Shown: positions 33,277-45,465 of the stretch, piece after piece
Numbering within the stretch: the first letter of the stretch is position 1
How the letters are laid out: each line of letters opens with the position of its first letter
Source: Allolobophora icterica
Taxonomy: Eukaryota > Annelida > Clitellata > Crassiclitellata > Lumbricidae
Reading direction: 5' to 3'
Assembly (NCBI GenBank): GCA_963556255.1
Contig: OY744605.1
Coordinates: 37,285,608-37,349,607, forward strand
Length of the DNA stretch: 64,000 nt
Program-made: the position numbers and the translations under genes
Notes under the pieces: model-generated
Database searches by the model: none
What the model was told of the DNA's origin: nothing
What the model saw: only the letters and a program-made list of their open reading frames with translations

Positions 33277-34374
33277 ATGGCCAAGGTGTGACCGTACGTA
33301 CTGTACGTATGTTATTTTTTTCTATAATGTACGTATGGTATGCGTACGTTATTATGCCATACGTTACCGTACGTTCACATCAGCTTATGACAAAAATACA
33401 AAAAATACAAAATACATAACATTATGCACAAAAAAGTCAATAATAGTTGGTGATTGAAGATCGTAACCAATTTTAACCATTGCATCAGTCAGCTGTGGTT
33501 GTTCAATGATCTTTACTTTTAAACCTTTAAATCCCAAACTGCTAATATTCTGTCAAATGTATAATATGAAGATAATTACGATTTTACAGCACACTTTATA
33601 GGATGGTCAGTGCCAGTGGTCATTATATTGGTAATGCTATATTTTGGTACCATTCGTAAATAATTAGGCCTGCTAGTCGGGTCAATATACGATTTGACCC
33701 CAAAAAAATTGCAAGAAAACGTTTTATGCTGATTTTCGGGTGCATTTGGTCTGGAAATGAACATACTAAAAGTTTACCAAAATCGGACCACGGGAAAAGG
33801 TCAAATTTTGGCGCCAAAAAAGATGGCCGCCAATGAGGAATGAATGACTCAAATGTACACAACTTGCTTAAATTGACAGAAGCAAAGCATGTAACAATTT
33901 GCTAACAGGTGTTTCTAGACTAATTTGACCCTGCTGAAAACGAAAATCGCGGTTAGCAAGCTGGATTTTTAACGGTTGCATGGAAAAACAAGATGGCGGA
34001 CAAAATGGTGGTAAATAAGTTCGAATGGCTGTAAGTAAGGTCATGTATATGATGGAAACATGATTTTAGAGTCGAACTTAACATTTTCGGGGTAAAGGAA
34101 TGCAATGGAATTAAATTCACATATGTAGCACTTCCAAAAAACAAAATGGCGGACAAAATGGCGGACAAAATGGCGGACAAAATGGCGGCCAAGTATCTTC
34201 GAATGGCTGTAAGTAAAGTCATGTATGTGATGGAAACATGATTTTAGAGTCTAAATTAACATTTTCGGGGTCAAGGAATGCAATGGAACTAAATTCACAT
34301 ATGTAGCCATTCCAGAAAACAAAATGGCGGACAAACTGGCGGCCAAGTATCTTCGAATGGCTGTAAGTAAAGTC
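33277..34374. repeat. Foldback left arm
   Basis: Contains the outer CGTACG repeat (to ~33390), a middle region, and inner repeats with AAAATGGCGGACAAAATGG. It stops exactly where LINE sequence begins (GTAAGTAAAGTC|TGAGGG). Minus-strand ORFs in it are shadows of the repeats. Confidence 0.8.
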
Positions 34375-35874
34375 TGAGGGTTACCAGCCTATACCTGCTT
34401 CCTAAAAACGGGCTGTTGTTTTCCCGACCTTGAAAAAGCAAAACCTTGACCTAAATGCCTGTCAAAATTACCGGCCCATCTCCCATCTTTCTTCCCCCTC
34501 AAAGACCCTTGAAAGACTAGTTTCACTCCAGCTACGTCCCTACTTTGAGCAAGCTGGGCTTTTGCCGGCCGACTTCAGGGGCCACCATTCCACCGAAACT
34601 GCTCTCTTATCTGTCAGATCTTTATATAGCTATTGATCACTCTCACCTCTCTTCTGGCGCTTTTTTATGTCTCATCTGACTTTGACATGGTTGACCATGA
34701 AATCCTCCTTCAGCGACTGGAGCTGTCCTGCGGCCTATCTGGTGTTCCTCTTCTTAGGTTTAAACCATACCTCTCTGACCGCTCACAGTTGGTTGTCCTT
34801 GGTGAAACCAGGACTCAGTGGACAGAGGTGGAAGTTGGTGTTTCCCAGGGGTTGGTGCTCGGTCCCATTCTATACATCCTCTTCACTGCTGAATATCCCG
34901 TCTCTGTTTACTAAACATGGGGCAAATGGCCATCTTTATGCAGATGATGCTCAGGCTTTTGTACATGGTCCGTCAACTGATCAACTCTCCCTTGTTCGCT
35001 CCATTGACCATCTTGTCTCTGACCTTCACTACTGGATGTTAACTAACCGTCTCTGCCTCAACACTGCTAAGACTCAATTGATCTGGTTTAGGACTAAGCA
35101 GCAGCTTGCTACACTCAACTTTCCATTGCTGACTGAGAAATTCCCTGCTTACACCTACTCTTCCATCGTCCTCGACTTGGGCGTCACACTTGACTCCTCC
35201 CTGACATTCACAGAGCATATCTCCAACATGACTCGCTCCTGCTTCTTTCAACTGAGACGTCTCAGGGCCATCGGACACTCGGTCTCACCTTCTGTCTTTA
35301 CCCCCGTGGTTCACGCATTTGTCTGCTCATGCTTGGACTACTGCCACTCGCTCTTCATGGGTCTCCCTAAGCAGCGTCTCTCCCCTTCAATCTGTTGTAA
35401 ATGCTTCCGCTAGGCTCAACCCTCGACTCTCCCGCTTTGCTCATATCTCTACTTACATGCTTGATGTCCTGCACTTGCTCCCTATAAACGCGCGCATCCG
35501 TTATAAAATCTTCCTCCTTGTCTTTAAATTTCAGCAGGGTACTCTCCAGAAATATCTCTCCAACTATGTGTCAAAGCCGCTATCTGCATCTCCTTCTCGC
35601 TCACTGCGCTCTGTGAAAAGGCTTGATCTTTTTGTTCTCAGGGCTAAAACTGCCTTGGCCAAGCACCGGGCGTTTGCTGTAGTGGGTCCCACGATCTGAA
35701 ATGACCTTCGCTCTCTGCTCAGGGCCAAACTAATGACTGGTTTTCCTCATCGGTCTCGCGATCTCTAAAGGCATTTCTGTTTCCCCAAGGCTTCTGTGCT
35801 AAGAGTGCCTCTGGATAGCTATCTATTCTGCGAGAAACGCCTTAAAAATTTCTAGACACAATACAATACAATAC
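34375..35874 (+). pseudogene. Dead L2/CR1-type LINE in the foldback centre
   Basis: The + strand carries, in three frames, NYRPISHLSSPSKTLERLV, FRGHHSTETALL, SDFDMVDHEIL, then GHLYADDAQAFVHG, NRLCLNTAKTQLIWF, IVLDLGVTLDSSLTF, FVCSCLDYCHSLFMGLPKQR and, after a further frameshift, VLHLLPINARIRYK and [12 protein letters not shown]. At least three frameshifts and several stops (near 34636, 34912 and 35413) prove that it is inactive. The 3' end has an (AATAC)n tail at 35858-35874. The fragment at 51345-51700 has the same C-terminal sequence and tail. Confidence 0.9.
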
Positions 35875-35916
35875 TTCCTTGGTATTCTTTGAACAACAAA
35901 ACACTACTCCAGACTG

Positions 35917-37028
35917 GCCTCCATTTTGTGTCATTTTGCTTTTTTTGCAGTGCTACAAATGTGTCTATAGTTCCATCGCATTCCTTGACCCCGAAAATGT
36001 TAATTTAAAGTCTAAAATCATGCTTCCATCATATACACGACTTTACTCAAAGCCATTTGAAGATTTTGGCCGCCATCTTGTCCGCCATTTTGTTCTTTGG
36101 CAGTGCAACATATGTGTCTTTAGTTCCATCCCATTCCTTGACCCCGAAAATGTTAATTTAGACTCTGAAATCATGTTCCCATCATATACACCACTTTATA
36201 TACATGATTTATGTATAGCCATTCGAAGATATTTGGCCTTCATTTTGTCCGCCATTTTGTTTTTTGGCAGTGCTACATATGTGTCTTTAGTTCCATTGCA
36301 TTCCTTGACCCCGAAAATGTTAATTTAGACTCTAAAATCATGTTTCCATCACATACATGACTTTACTTACAGCCATTCGAACTTATTTACCACCATTTTG
36401 TCCGCCATCTTGTTTTTTGGAAGTGCTACATATGTGAATTTAGTTCCATTGCATTCCTTGACCCCGAAAATGTTAAGTTCGACTCTAAAATCATGTCTCC
36501 ATCATATACATGACCTTACTTACAGCCATTCGAACTTATTTACCACCATTTTGTCCGCCATCTTGTTTTTCCATGCAACCGTTAAAAATCCAGCTTGCTA
36601 ACCGCGATTTTCGTTTTCAGCAGGGTCAAATTAGTCTAGAAACACCTGTTAGCAAATTGTTACATGATTTGCTTCTGTCAATTTAAGCAAGTTGTGTACA
36701 TTTGAGTCATTCATTCCTCATTGGCGGCCATCTTTTTTGGCGCCAAAATTTGACCTTTTCCCATGGTCCAATTTTTGTAAACTTTTAGTATGTTCATTTC
36801 CAGACCAAATGCACCCGAAAATCAGCATAAAACGTTTTCTTGCAATTTTTTTGGGGTTCACCACATTTTTTTCATAGTTTGACCCTACTATGCGTACAGG
36901 GAGAATAATACTGTAGAGCTAGACCGATCATTTTTGACGTACGCGTACCGTACGCGTATGTTATTTTTTCAATAACGTACATACAGTACGCGCACATTAT
37001 TCCGGTAAGTAACGTACGGTCGCACTTT
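35917..37028. repeat. Foldback right arm
   Basis: Reverse complement of the left arm, with more copies of the inner tandem unit (each containing CATTCCTTGACCCCGAAAAT and GTCCGCCATTTTGT on the + strand). Sequence from 36540 to 36857 matches 33690-34000 in reverse almost base for base. Confidence 0.8.
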
Positions 37029-37479
37029 GGCTATGGCACTGATACTCACTGGTATTTCTATATAACATGCAAGTTGGTATAAGAATGTACTGGTACTTCA
37101 AAACAGTGTTACTAGATCTACAGAATAGGTACTTAGAAACTGCTAAATTTAAAAAATGATATTAAATCCCCAACAGCAACATCATATGTAGGATGTAGGA
37201 AGCCCATACAACAATATTGCCATGGATGTTAGAAATATGGAAATGAAATAAGGTCATAATGGCTTCATAATGTCCTACATATGACGTTGGTGTTGGTTAT
37301 TATATTGTGTGGTCATCGACCATCATCTCTCATTCCCTCTTTCTCAGCTGTACCATGGTGCGGTGTGACACCATGCATTTATGAATAAACGAATATATCA
37401 TATCATCATTCATCACGAGGATATTAGAAAAATCAAGATATATTGGTTTGCAGAAGTTGATGTTTGGCAATGTTCTTTC

Positions 37480-38540
37480 TTGTGGGTTGTATCGGTTCTG
37501 AAGCTCTCATGTTTCAGTCATGGTATGCTACTTAGAAACAAGCTATCTTATGCCAAAGCTTCAGTCAGGCTTCAGGAAGGGTCATTCTACGGAGGCTGTC
37601 TGACTAAGACTTTTCTCGGACACCTGTGACGCCATTGATTTTGGTTGTGTCACGCTCTTTTGGATGTCAGCACAATGTTCAACACCATCAATCATGACAT
37701 CTTGATCACGCATCTCGGAATCTCCTATGAAATTACTAGACGACCTCGGCTGAACTGGCTTTGTTCCTTCCTAGATAGGCGGACAATGATGGTGACCATT
37801 GGCTCTGCCTGTGCATCTTTGACACCAGTTTGATTCGGTGTTCCACAGGGCTCAGTCTCCCGTACATCTTATACACGGCCGTTCTTTTACGCAACTCATC
37901 ACTGCTCTAGGAATGCAGGTCCAGCAGGACGCTGATGACGTGCAACTGTACTCCACATGTCATCCATCTAATGCAGTTGCCTGTTAGTCTTCTGCACAGG
38001 CCATTGTAGCGAAAGTACAGGAGTTGGATGTCTTCAAATCAGCTGTGGCTGAATCCAACAAAGATGCATATATTTTGCTGGACACACATCAGTCACAGTC
38101 AAAAGTTGATGAGAACTCAATTACATTACGACTAACTGACTGGAATCAAGAGTCCGTCGTTCACAGCCTGGGTGTGGTTCAGGATGGAGACATATCAATG
38201 ACGGTCCATGTGAACCACCTCTGCAGATCCTGTTTCTTCCAGTTGCGCCAGATACCCTATACTATGTAGTGCAATCTGTCGTTCAGTGCAGTGATCCTCG
38301 TCCACTCATTCATCATGATGTGCTTGGACTATTGCAATTCTATCCTTGCTGGTCTGCCAAAGTTCCGGTTGCACCAGATCCAATCCGTCCTTAACTGCGC
38401 TGCCCAAGTCGTAGCCAACAAGCCCAAGTGTTCTCATGTAACTGAACATATGCGAGATACACTATGCTGGCTTCCTGTTGCAGAGCACCATCATGCTGGC
38501 ACGTATCTCAATTGTTGGCACTACTCTGGCATAAATTAGG
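37480..38540 (+). pseudogene. Degenerate L2/CR1-type LINE reverse transcriptase
   Basis: Across frames the + strand gives SVRLQEGSFYGG (equivalent of SGFRKGHSTE), LLDVSTMFNTINHDILITHL, SFLDRRTMMVTIGSACASL, FGVPQGSV, a mutated DDVQLYSTCHPSNA (relic of the YADD box), VVHSLGVVQDGDISM, LDYCNSILAGLPKFRLHQIQ and LCWLPVAEHH. Stops near 37833, 38269 and 38540 and small deletions show extensive decay. It belongs to a different subfamily from the LINEs at 31695 and 34375. Confidence 0.8.
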
Positions 38541-39690
38541 AAGCTTCCAGTCTTGAGTTAGCTTGGTTGGCGATATGCATGCTGTGTACCAGATTTAAAG
38601 ATATAGACAGATATAGTGAGAGAATGTCCAAAATTTATTGGTGGTCTTATTGGTCTTTTGATTTTTCCCGGTGATTATCTTGTTGATAACAGTTTCAAAT
38701 TTGAGGAATGCTAAACATTTTTCTGGTGATAAGTATTTATAATTTTAAGAATGGTAAACACTGCAAAACAGTGCTAAATTTGATCAGTTAAAGTTAACAC
38801 ATCTGCTGTAAGATTAGAAACCTCAGATGCATTTCATGAACTTCTGAGACTCTGGCTGTCCTTCCACCTCCAGTTTTCAGTGAAGACTGTTTCCGCTGGT
38901 TCCATGCAACTTTGGGACCATGGAACCAATAGCCTAAGTAGAGTTGCCATCTTTCATGCCTCAACTATTGAAGAGTAGGAGATTTTCATAGCAGTTTTTA
39001 TCTGTTTCTTGTATTAGGTTCTCCTCAGTCCTGATATGTCAGTACACATAAGAAGAAATACATGCTCTGGTCCTTCGTAGGCTATTTTTCTTCAACATGT
39101 GTGATTTCGTTCTGGCCAATATCTGTAGAGTAAGTTATAGGCTATCCCAATCCACATTCAGTTTCAGCTTCTGGAGATGCTCTGCAGTGAACAAAAAGCA
39201 GTTTATCGTGGCAATTTCTGCGGCAGATGTTATATTGCTTTCTGTCTTTCTATTTTCGTCTGTCTCACGTTGTCTTGCTGTCTGTGTGTTTGTCTGGGTA
39301 AGTGTGTCTGTACTTGTCTGCTTTCTCTTTGGTCCCTCCAGTCTCTATTTCTATTCTTCTCAATCATCTGTGACTATCTGTTTGATAAGTTTGCTATACG
39401 ACTATATCTTATACTGTGCATTTATGTTTGTTTGCGTGTTTGTAGGTATAACAGCCATTTCATATTTCCAAGATAATATCAGACAGATTGGTCTCCTAGC
39501 ATTCTGGCGATGTTTGTCTGTATAACCCGATAACGGAAAATGAAAATCTTTGGGGAAGGATCTAAAAAGAACAAACTCAAAGACTTCGGGTATATATACT
39601 GAAACTGTATAATAGTTCAAGCTGTGGAGTTATAATTTAATTTAATACTGGAGATTAGAGTACCGTATTTCATAGACAGTCGATGAGATC
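38541..39690. other. No gene supported
   Basis: Contains a 142-codon ORF (39097-39525) dominated by Val, Phe, Cys and Ser from T-rich CTGT sequence; I do not recognise it and doubt that it is coding. No splice or domain evidence. Confidence 0.4.
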
Positions 39691-39699
39691 GAAGCAACG

Positions 39700-39800
39700 A
39701 TTCAGAAGCACTTGGGTCGCTACGCAGTGGCTTGAGGTGGATTCGAACCTGCGACCCTGCGGTTACAAGGCACCGACCTACACCACCGCGTCCCCCTACT
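39700..39800 (-). mobile_element. tRNA-derived SINE head, minus strand
   Basis: The minus strand shows GGTGCCTTGTAACCGCAGGG followed by a B-box GCAGGTTCGAATCC, matching the SINE at 15998. The 3' body and tail are missing or diverged. Confidence 0.65.
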
Positions 39801-40264
39801 AATGACATATGGTGGTGGGCTCAGTTTCTTTATTTGCATATTTGTAAGCCTCATTTATTTGGAACCATCAATCGGCCAAGATATGTCTTTATAGCACAGT
39901 CTTTGCAATGTCTGTGATATCTGAACCGTAAATAGATTTCAGAGTAGCCCTATATGTATTTTTCAACTTGAAATATTTCCCAAGATAAATTTTAGTTGCC
40001 AGTAAAAGAAAGACTACATGTGTGTTTATAACATGCTTACTTTCATAAGCATTAGTAATTGACTGTAAACATATACAGGCATACGTTAGCACGTACATAA
40101 TTCACACAGGTTGACTGGAATAGAGGGAATACATTCATGAAGATAATTTCGGATTTAGTAACTGAAATGAAAAACTGAACAGTTTTTGGAAGAATGAGGT
40201 CCAATGTAGCAGGTTTTTCTGCAAGATAAGCAATAAAAATTTAGCAACTTGCATATATATATAT

Positions 40265-40616
40265 ATATATACTTACTTAGTACTTAGTACTTAGTCCTTC
40301 CCGTGCAGAGCTGCACATCGGGCAACGCAGTTCCTCCATTCTTCTCTGTCCCTCGCCACCTCAACTGCATCCTCCACCGTCATCTCGAGACATCTCAGAT
40401 CTTCTCGAACAGTTCCCATCCAGTTCTTCCTTGGTCTTCCTCTCCCACGCTTCCCCTCCGGAGTCCACCTAGTAACTTGGCTGGCTCTTCTATCATTATT
40501 CATGCGGGCCACGTGTCCCATCCAGTTCAGTCGTTTCTTTCTAATGATGTTCTCTAGCTTATCCTGCCCTGTTCTTTCTCTGACGGTTTTATTTGTGATC
40601 TTATCTTTCCAGGAGA

Positions 40617-40640
<24 letters not shown>
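40265..40640 (-). mobile_element. RTE-like LINE 3' end, minus strand
   Basis: The minus strand encodes [19 protein letters not shown], then KRLNWMGHVARMNNDR, GRGRPRKNWMGTVREDL, AVEVARDREEWRNCVAR and a stop after ALHGKD. This is the same C-terminal module as at 9364 but from a different subfamily. The frame is open throughout. It continues into AAGTACTAAGTAC and (TA)n as its 3' tail. Confidence 0.85.
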
Positions 40641-40684
<44 letters not shown>

Positions 40685-40688
40685 TATA
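40622..40688. repeat. (TA)n microsatellite
   Basis: AT dinucleotide tract broken once by GT. It adjoins the 5' side of the minus-strand RTE fragment. Confidence 0.97.
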
Positions 40689-41289
40689 AATGCACAGAGG
40701 CACATGTATGCATACCAGAATACATACATACCTACAAATATATGTATTTATGTACATACTGTACGCCTAACCTGGGTATGGATATTATACCCGCTACTTT
40801 TATTCAACAGCCCCATGTTCAGTATTAGCAATAGGATGCAATAGCTTAGCAATGAATGTCAATTGGTTTTCTTTCAATTTGAATTATTTAATGTAAATAA
40901 GAATAAAACAGTGTGATTGTACAATACAATCAATGCTTGAAGAAGTTCATATAGCATACATACATAGATGCATATATACATACATACATTCATACTCTAC
41001 TACATGCAAGTATGTTCATAGGTGTTAACTTGTCTTATGACAAAACACGCAGTTTGTATGACTTATTGCAGCCAATGTCTGAGAGCCACAATAGGCGGCC
41101 ATCAAGCTGGCACTTTGTCTGAAAGTGTTCCAGCTACAATAGGGTCAACTATTAACAGACATTACTTTATAGACTAGATTATACAATTAAGGTACATGAA
41201 CTTATCTGTCAGTGTGTTTCGATTAAGTTTGTTAAGCTTGTAGTATTATATATAATATCTTATGCTCAAGTGACATGCTTATCATTATC

Positions 41290-41605
41290 ACTTCTCAGGG
41301 GCTTGGTGCTGACAACAGGTGTTCAATAATGCTAATAGAGGAGGTGGGAGGAGGAGGGATGGAGGTTCAGAGCACGATAGGGGATTGACCACCAGCATCC
41401 GGATGAGCAGCAAGCATATGTTGCATCCTCTCATGGGATCAGACGTGAGCGAGCCGCTGTGTCCACTGGTTGACCCGTTCGTCTGCACCGGCTTGATTAG
41501 TACGTACTCACGTGGGGCCGGGAGGAAGGATCGGCTCCGTCTTGTGCTGACGGCAGTGCTGGCGCCGCTCGCTCTGTCGCTCGCTCCTGGTCCTGGATAA
41601 ATGTG
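41290..41605 (+). CDS. Candidate signal-peptide exon of the LAR gene (uncertain)
   Basis: A CpG-rich + strand segment with an open frame from 41319 to a stop near 41600. The last 25 codons read RKDRLRLVLTAVLAP followed by LALSLAPGPG: basic residues, then a hydrophobic stretch, as in a secretion signal. If spliced at a weak GT after CTCGCTCCTG, the exon would end in phase 1, the phase needed by the Ig1 exon at 49577. The donor lacks the usual A at +3, the N-terminal region before the hydrophobic core is long, and ~8 kb separate it from Ig1. An unrelated CpG-rich promoter is an equally good reading. Confidence 0.25.
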
Positions 41606-42494
41606 CATTTATTGATCATCACTCCTCCTTGCGTCCGTCGAAAGCAAATAAGCAAAGCCACTGCACGCGAAGACGAGCTTGTGTCTCCGACTGATGTAAG
41701 GCGTCGTGCGTGATGTGTGGACGATGGGCCGGCCTACCTACCTATAGTTCGTTCTGTTGCGATGGTCAGCGCATGCAATCTGACTCCTCCAGTGGATCCA
41801 GTGTAGGATGTGCACATGCACTGTTGCGCAGCACTTTGAAACATCTGATTGCGATCAAGCGAAACATAACGGTGAGTTTCACAGAGTTGTGTTCTTCGCA
41901 GAGTTGTGTTCTTCACGCATTTGTACAGTTGTAGGTTTATACGTATGCATGCATCTAGACAATTAATACAGCGCCTATCTAGTGCTTTAGTCAGCTACCC
42001 CTCACATTAGAATGACTAGAGAATAATCTATTGTACCAGAATGACTGTAACAACCATGTATTATCCTAGCCTAAATGAGCGATATTGTACCAGAACTTAG
42101 TATGTCATCCTGATTCTAATAAACGAATATATTATAAGTACCGTATATCACAAAATGCTGCAATGACTAGAGTAATGGGAACCAGGTTTACTTACATATT
42201 CACACTTGTTGACAAATTCAGTGGAATTATCTTCATTGAGACTCTCAGTGTAATTGCAGCATGTGATACCTCTGCACAGGTTTACAGACCACTGCATCTG
42301 CTGTATATGCATCCATGATAATGGTTGCTTTAATTCATTTGATAGTTGTAAGTAGTGGTTTGAAGAAGGAATGGAATATTTGTTAATTATCAACCTGATT
42401 TTAAACATTATTTTATTTATAACCTTAACCAAGGTTATTGGCCTGATTTGGAAAGTGGGGGGGGGGACTTTGATTGTTTGAATCTATAATGGGA

Positions 42495-42605
42495 GCCAAG
42501 CAAGAAAATCTTTGTAATCGTAATCGTAATCTCCAAACTTCTAAAACGCCACTCGGAGGCCAGGTGCAGGGCACCAGCCTATTCACACGTGCTGCGTCAA
42601 ATCAG
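42495..42605 (-). mobile_element. SINE/LINE 3' tail with (GATTAC)n end
   Basis: The minus strand reads GTGTGAATAGGCTGGTGCCC, then GAGTGGCGTTTTAGAAG and GATTACGATTACGATTAC. It matches the element at 25415-25515. Confidence 0.5.
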
Positions 42606-43254
42606 AGGTGGTTTCCTAAGAGTAGTCTAGAGAAAGTCCAAATTTGGTTTCTATGGGGGCAGGTCAGGAGAGGAAACTTATCCTTTTTTGCATGTCACCA
42701 TGATTTTCATGGTGTACTGAGTTATTCCTTCCACACTCAAGTACCTTCTACTATACTTCTGATGCATTTTCATTTCTTTCCTGCTATGGAAAATGAAGGT
42801 GGGGCAAGGACATCTCTCGCCCCACTATTTTGAGCGAGGCATGGACTCGGCCTCCCCTTTTGTTAACACCTCTAATTTTAAATATGAGATAATTGATACA
42901 TATAGTGTTTATCATAGTTGCAGCATCATCAAAGGTTTTGTTTTTGTTTTGTTTTTGGTGGAAATGATAACATAAGATTAAAGATTTAGCAGATTACGTT
43001 AACAATTGAGGTTCAGTCATATCATTAATTTAATCATCAGTTAAACTTTAGACATAATTATGTAACTGCCAAATGATGCACATATACTGTATTATTCTTG
43101 TGTGTTGTCTGCCAAATCAGATTCATCCTGTGATTTGAATAGAACCATGAATATGATTCTGGATTTCGTAAGTCTTTACCTCCTTCTGACTGACCTACAC
43201 TTCATTCTAAGCAGCATATCTGAACCTCATCGTGAGTATCAAGTATCCCTCAAA
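42606..43254. other. No gene seen
   Basis: Contains a decayed repeat (42730-42850, with GGTGGGGCAAGGACATCTC) that recurs in reverse near 43500-43660. No ORF has recognisable content. Confidence 0.4.
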
Positions 43255-43299
43255 TAAAATTAATATTGTCGATGTTTTGGGTTGTGTTGGTTGTGTTAT

Positions 43300-43460
43300 T
43301 GTGGTCTCTTCCTCGAGACTCATCCACCGCTTTCTTCTCTGCTCTAAAGACTGTTCTCTTTCGCCAGGATTGGGCTGGGAGCGCCTCTGAATAGTTTCCT
43401 TGAAGGGGCGCTATATAAATGCTTGGTTGATTGATTGATTGATTGATTGATTGATTAATT
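43300..43460 (+). mobile_element. L2/CR1-type LINE 3' end with (TTGA)n tail
   Basis: AAAGACTGTTCTCTTTCGCC translates to the usual LKTVLFR C-terminal end. It is followed by GGAGCGCCTCTGAATAG, GGGGCGCTATATAAATG and a (TTGA)n tail. The 3' hairpin matches that in the SINE and the other LINEs. Confidence 0.75.
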
Positions 43461-43734
43461 TCTGTTAAAATGCACAGGAATATCTCTGTAAGGAGGAATG
43501 TTATTGTAATCATCATGATCATAAAAAATGGAGGCCAGGGATGCTCTTGCCTTACCCACATTTCCCTCAAAAGTAAAGAATTGAAAATGTGTCAGAAATA
43601 AAGACCTGTGTGGGTGTGGATGGAATGACTTGATAAACGATGGAAACCATGGCGACATGCAGAAAGGTTGTCAAGATTTTCTGGCCATATAAAGCACAAT
43701 CCTTGCTTGGCAATCTTTCTGGATGCATGCACTC

Positions 43735-43810
43735 GTCATCATCATCATCATCAACAATATCATCGTTGCCGTCATCATTTTCATTGCTGTTGTCATCGTC
43801 ATCATGAACA
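43735..43810. repeat. (CAT)n-type trinucleotide tract
   Basis: Imperfect CATCAT/GTCATC repeats; the minus-strand translation is an Asp-rich artefact. Confidence 0.8.
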
Positions 43811-43965
43811 AAATTTACTGCATACTGGGTGCAGATTTTAATTTTCATACCAGTAGAGTAGAATGCAGTGTGGCACTTATATATGAGTTTTACCATTCCA
43901 GTACATTGCAATACAGATACAGTCAATTCACAGCTTTCCTAGACTTGACGTATGTGGAAATATAA

Positions 43966-45465
43966 TTAATCGCTTCTGTGTTTCCGATGTCTAATGCATT
44001 AGACAAATAGACTTGATTATAAATGCTGTCAATTCTAAGTCTTTTCTAGACTTGACGTATGTAGAAATATAATTAATTGCTTCTGTGTTATTGGTGTCTA
44101 ATGCATTACACATCTCTCAAACTGGCAACTTCAAGCTGCAAACACTGCATGCATAGTCAATTCTGTTTACCGACAATTTCAGTTGTGCGTCATAAGATAT
44201 CACGTTGTGTGGGATGATATCCAATTTAATATTACCATTATCTTCATTTAAGCAGATCTTATTGTGTTATGTGGTTGTGAAATGTGGACTGAGACTCGCT
44301 CATTTTAAATTGTACTTTAAAGTTGTCACATTTTATATAGCACTTACTCTTGCACTGAAGCAGCAGCAGCTCTGAAAAAGCCTTCATCATGGAGCAGTGG
44401 TTTCTGTTGAATCATATCATTTTATCCACCTCCGTTAAATTGCAATTGTTGATCGGATCCTGTTGTTCAGTGGCATGCCATCACCCACGAGAGATGCGTG
44501 CGCCCGCACACATGTCCCGTTTATCAAGACGATTTTTATTGGATTTCTTCAACCGAACCATCTGCGCCTCTGCACCAATTCCTGGCATCGAATGCGTCAT
44601 TGCTTGTCGCTTCATCTTGCATAAGTTCGCTGTGGAAGTGGCCTCCGTTGGTGAAATCCTGGCAGATGACTAGCTCACCGGAAGTGGCTGCGCTCTATGC
44701 GGTGTTCAGATTAAGGCTTTCAACGGAAGTCATAAACCTGGATCAACGGACGGGCTGGGATCTCGGAGGGTTAAACGTTGAATGTGGAAAATATGAATGG
44801 AGCTGCAGGGGTTAAGATCAAGGGAGTCAGAGGTTTCGACTTGTTGATCGATCTGCTAAGATTGTCAGTCAAGCTCTTTTCTTTTGTTCCTGGAGTTTGA
44901 CATGGAACAAAATCTTTTACATATTCTGTTAAAGTGATTGTAGGTATACTTGCAAAATTTATATAGTACTACTTAACAAGACATCTGAAACTAATCTGAG
45001 GCAATTGCAGCCTGACAACACAAAACAATGATAAAACAGAATGGTTTTCAAGTGCTTTCAGGAAAGGAACACAGAAAGTCCTTGATCTCTTTTAATAAGT
45101 TTCTTGGCAGTGTTTTACTGTGTAAGTAGAATAGGTTAATACTGAAAGTTTGAGATGTGCGGGGCTGATCGAATTTGTTTAAGTGAGACACAGACAATGG
45201 CAATTGCCAGACTGTTAATGTCCTGCAGTTGGCTATCATTCACTTGAAAACTGCTGATAACCTGAGAAGATGTAAAATATTCCAAGACATGGCATTGGAT
45301 CCACGAAGAGTTTCAATGCACAAAACCACCTGAAGGACAAATAGTTAAGTGCAAAAATAGTTCTGAATGAAAAGCGTGTGCTGATGACCAACATTACCAC
45401 CTTAACATATAAATATGACAATATAAAGGATTTTACATAATTATTCAATAGTTTGTCTGATACCT
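43966..45465. other. No gene supported
   Basis: A diverged direct repeat CTTTCCTAGACTTGACGTAT (43936) and CTTTTCTAGACTTGACGTAT (44040) lies at the left. A 94-codon ORF at 44389 begins with a hydrophobic stretch but lacks splice support. No recognised gene. Confidence 0.4.

Larger units (their letters stand above)
33277..37028. mobile_element. Large foldback element with ~1-kb inverted arms around a LINE
   Basis: The left arm runs from GCTATGGCCAAGGTGTGACC (33277) to about 34374. The right arm runs from about 35917 to CACTTTGGCTATGGC (37028) and is its reverse complement. Both arms have CGTACG-rich outer ends, a unique middle (for example GGCGCCAAAAAAGATGGCCG, GTTAGCAAGCTGG) and inner tandem repeats of ~125-155 bp containing AAAATGGCGGAC and ACATTTTCGGGGTCAAGGAA, with about three copies on the left and five on the right. 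The centre is a dead LINE. No transposase is seen, and I could not find a clear target-site duplication. Confidence 0.8.

Noticed and set aside
39097..39525. 142-codon ORF with hydrophobic stretches (possible membrane protein)
   Set aside because: T-rich, CTGT-repeat-like composition, no family resemblance, no splice signals. Hydrophobicity is expected from T-rich DNA.
44389..44673. 94-codon ORF with N-terminal hydrophobic segment as alternative LAR signal exon
   Set aside because: The hydrophobic part is followed by a long unrelated frame without a phase-1 donor near a plausible cleavage site.
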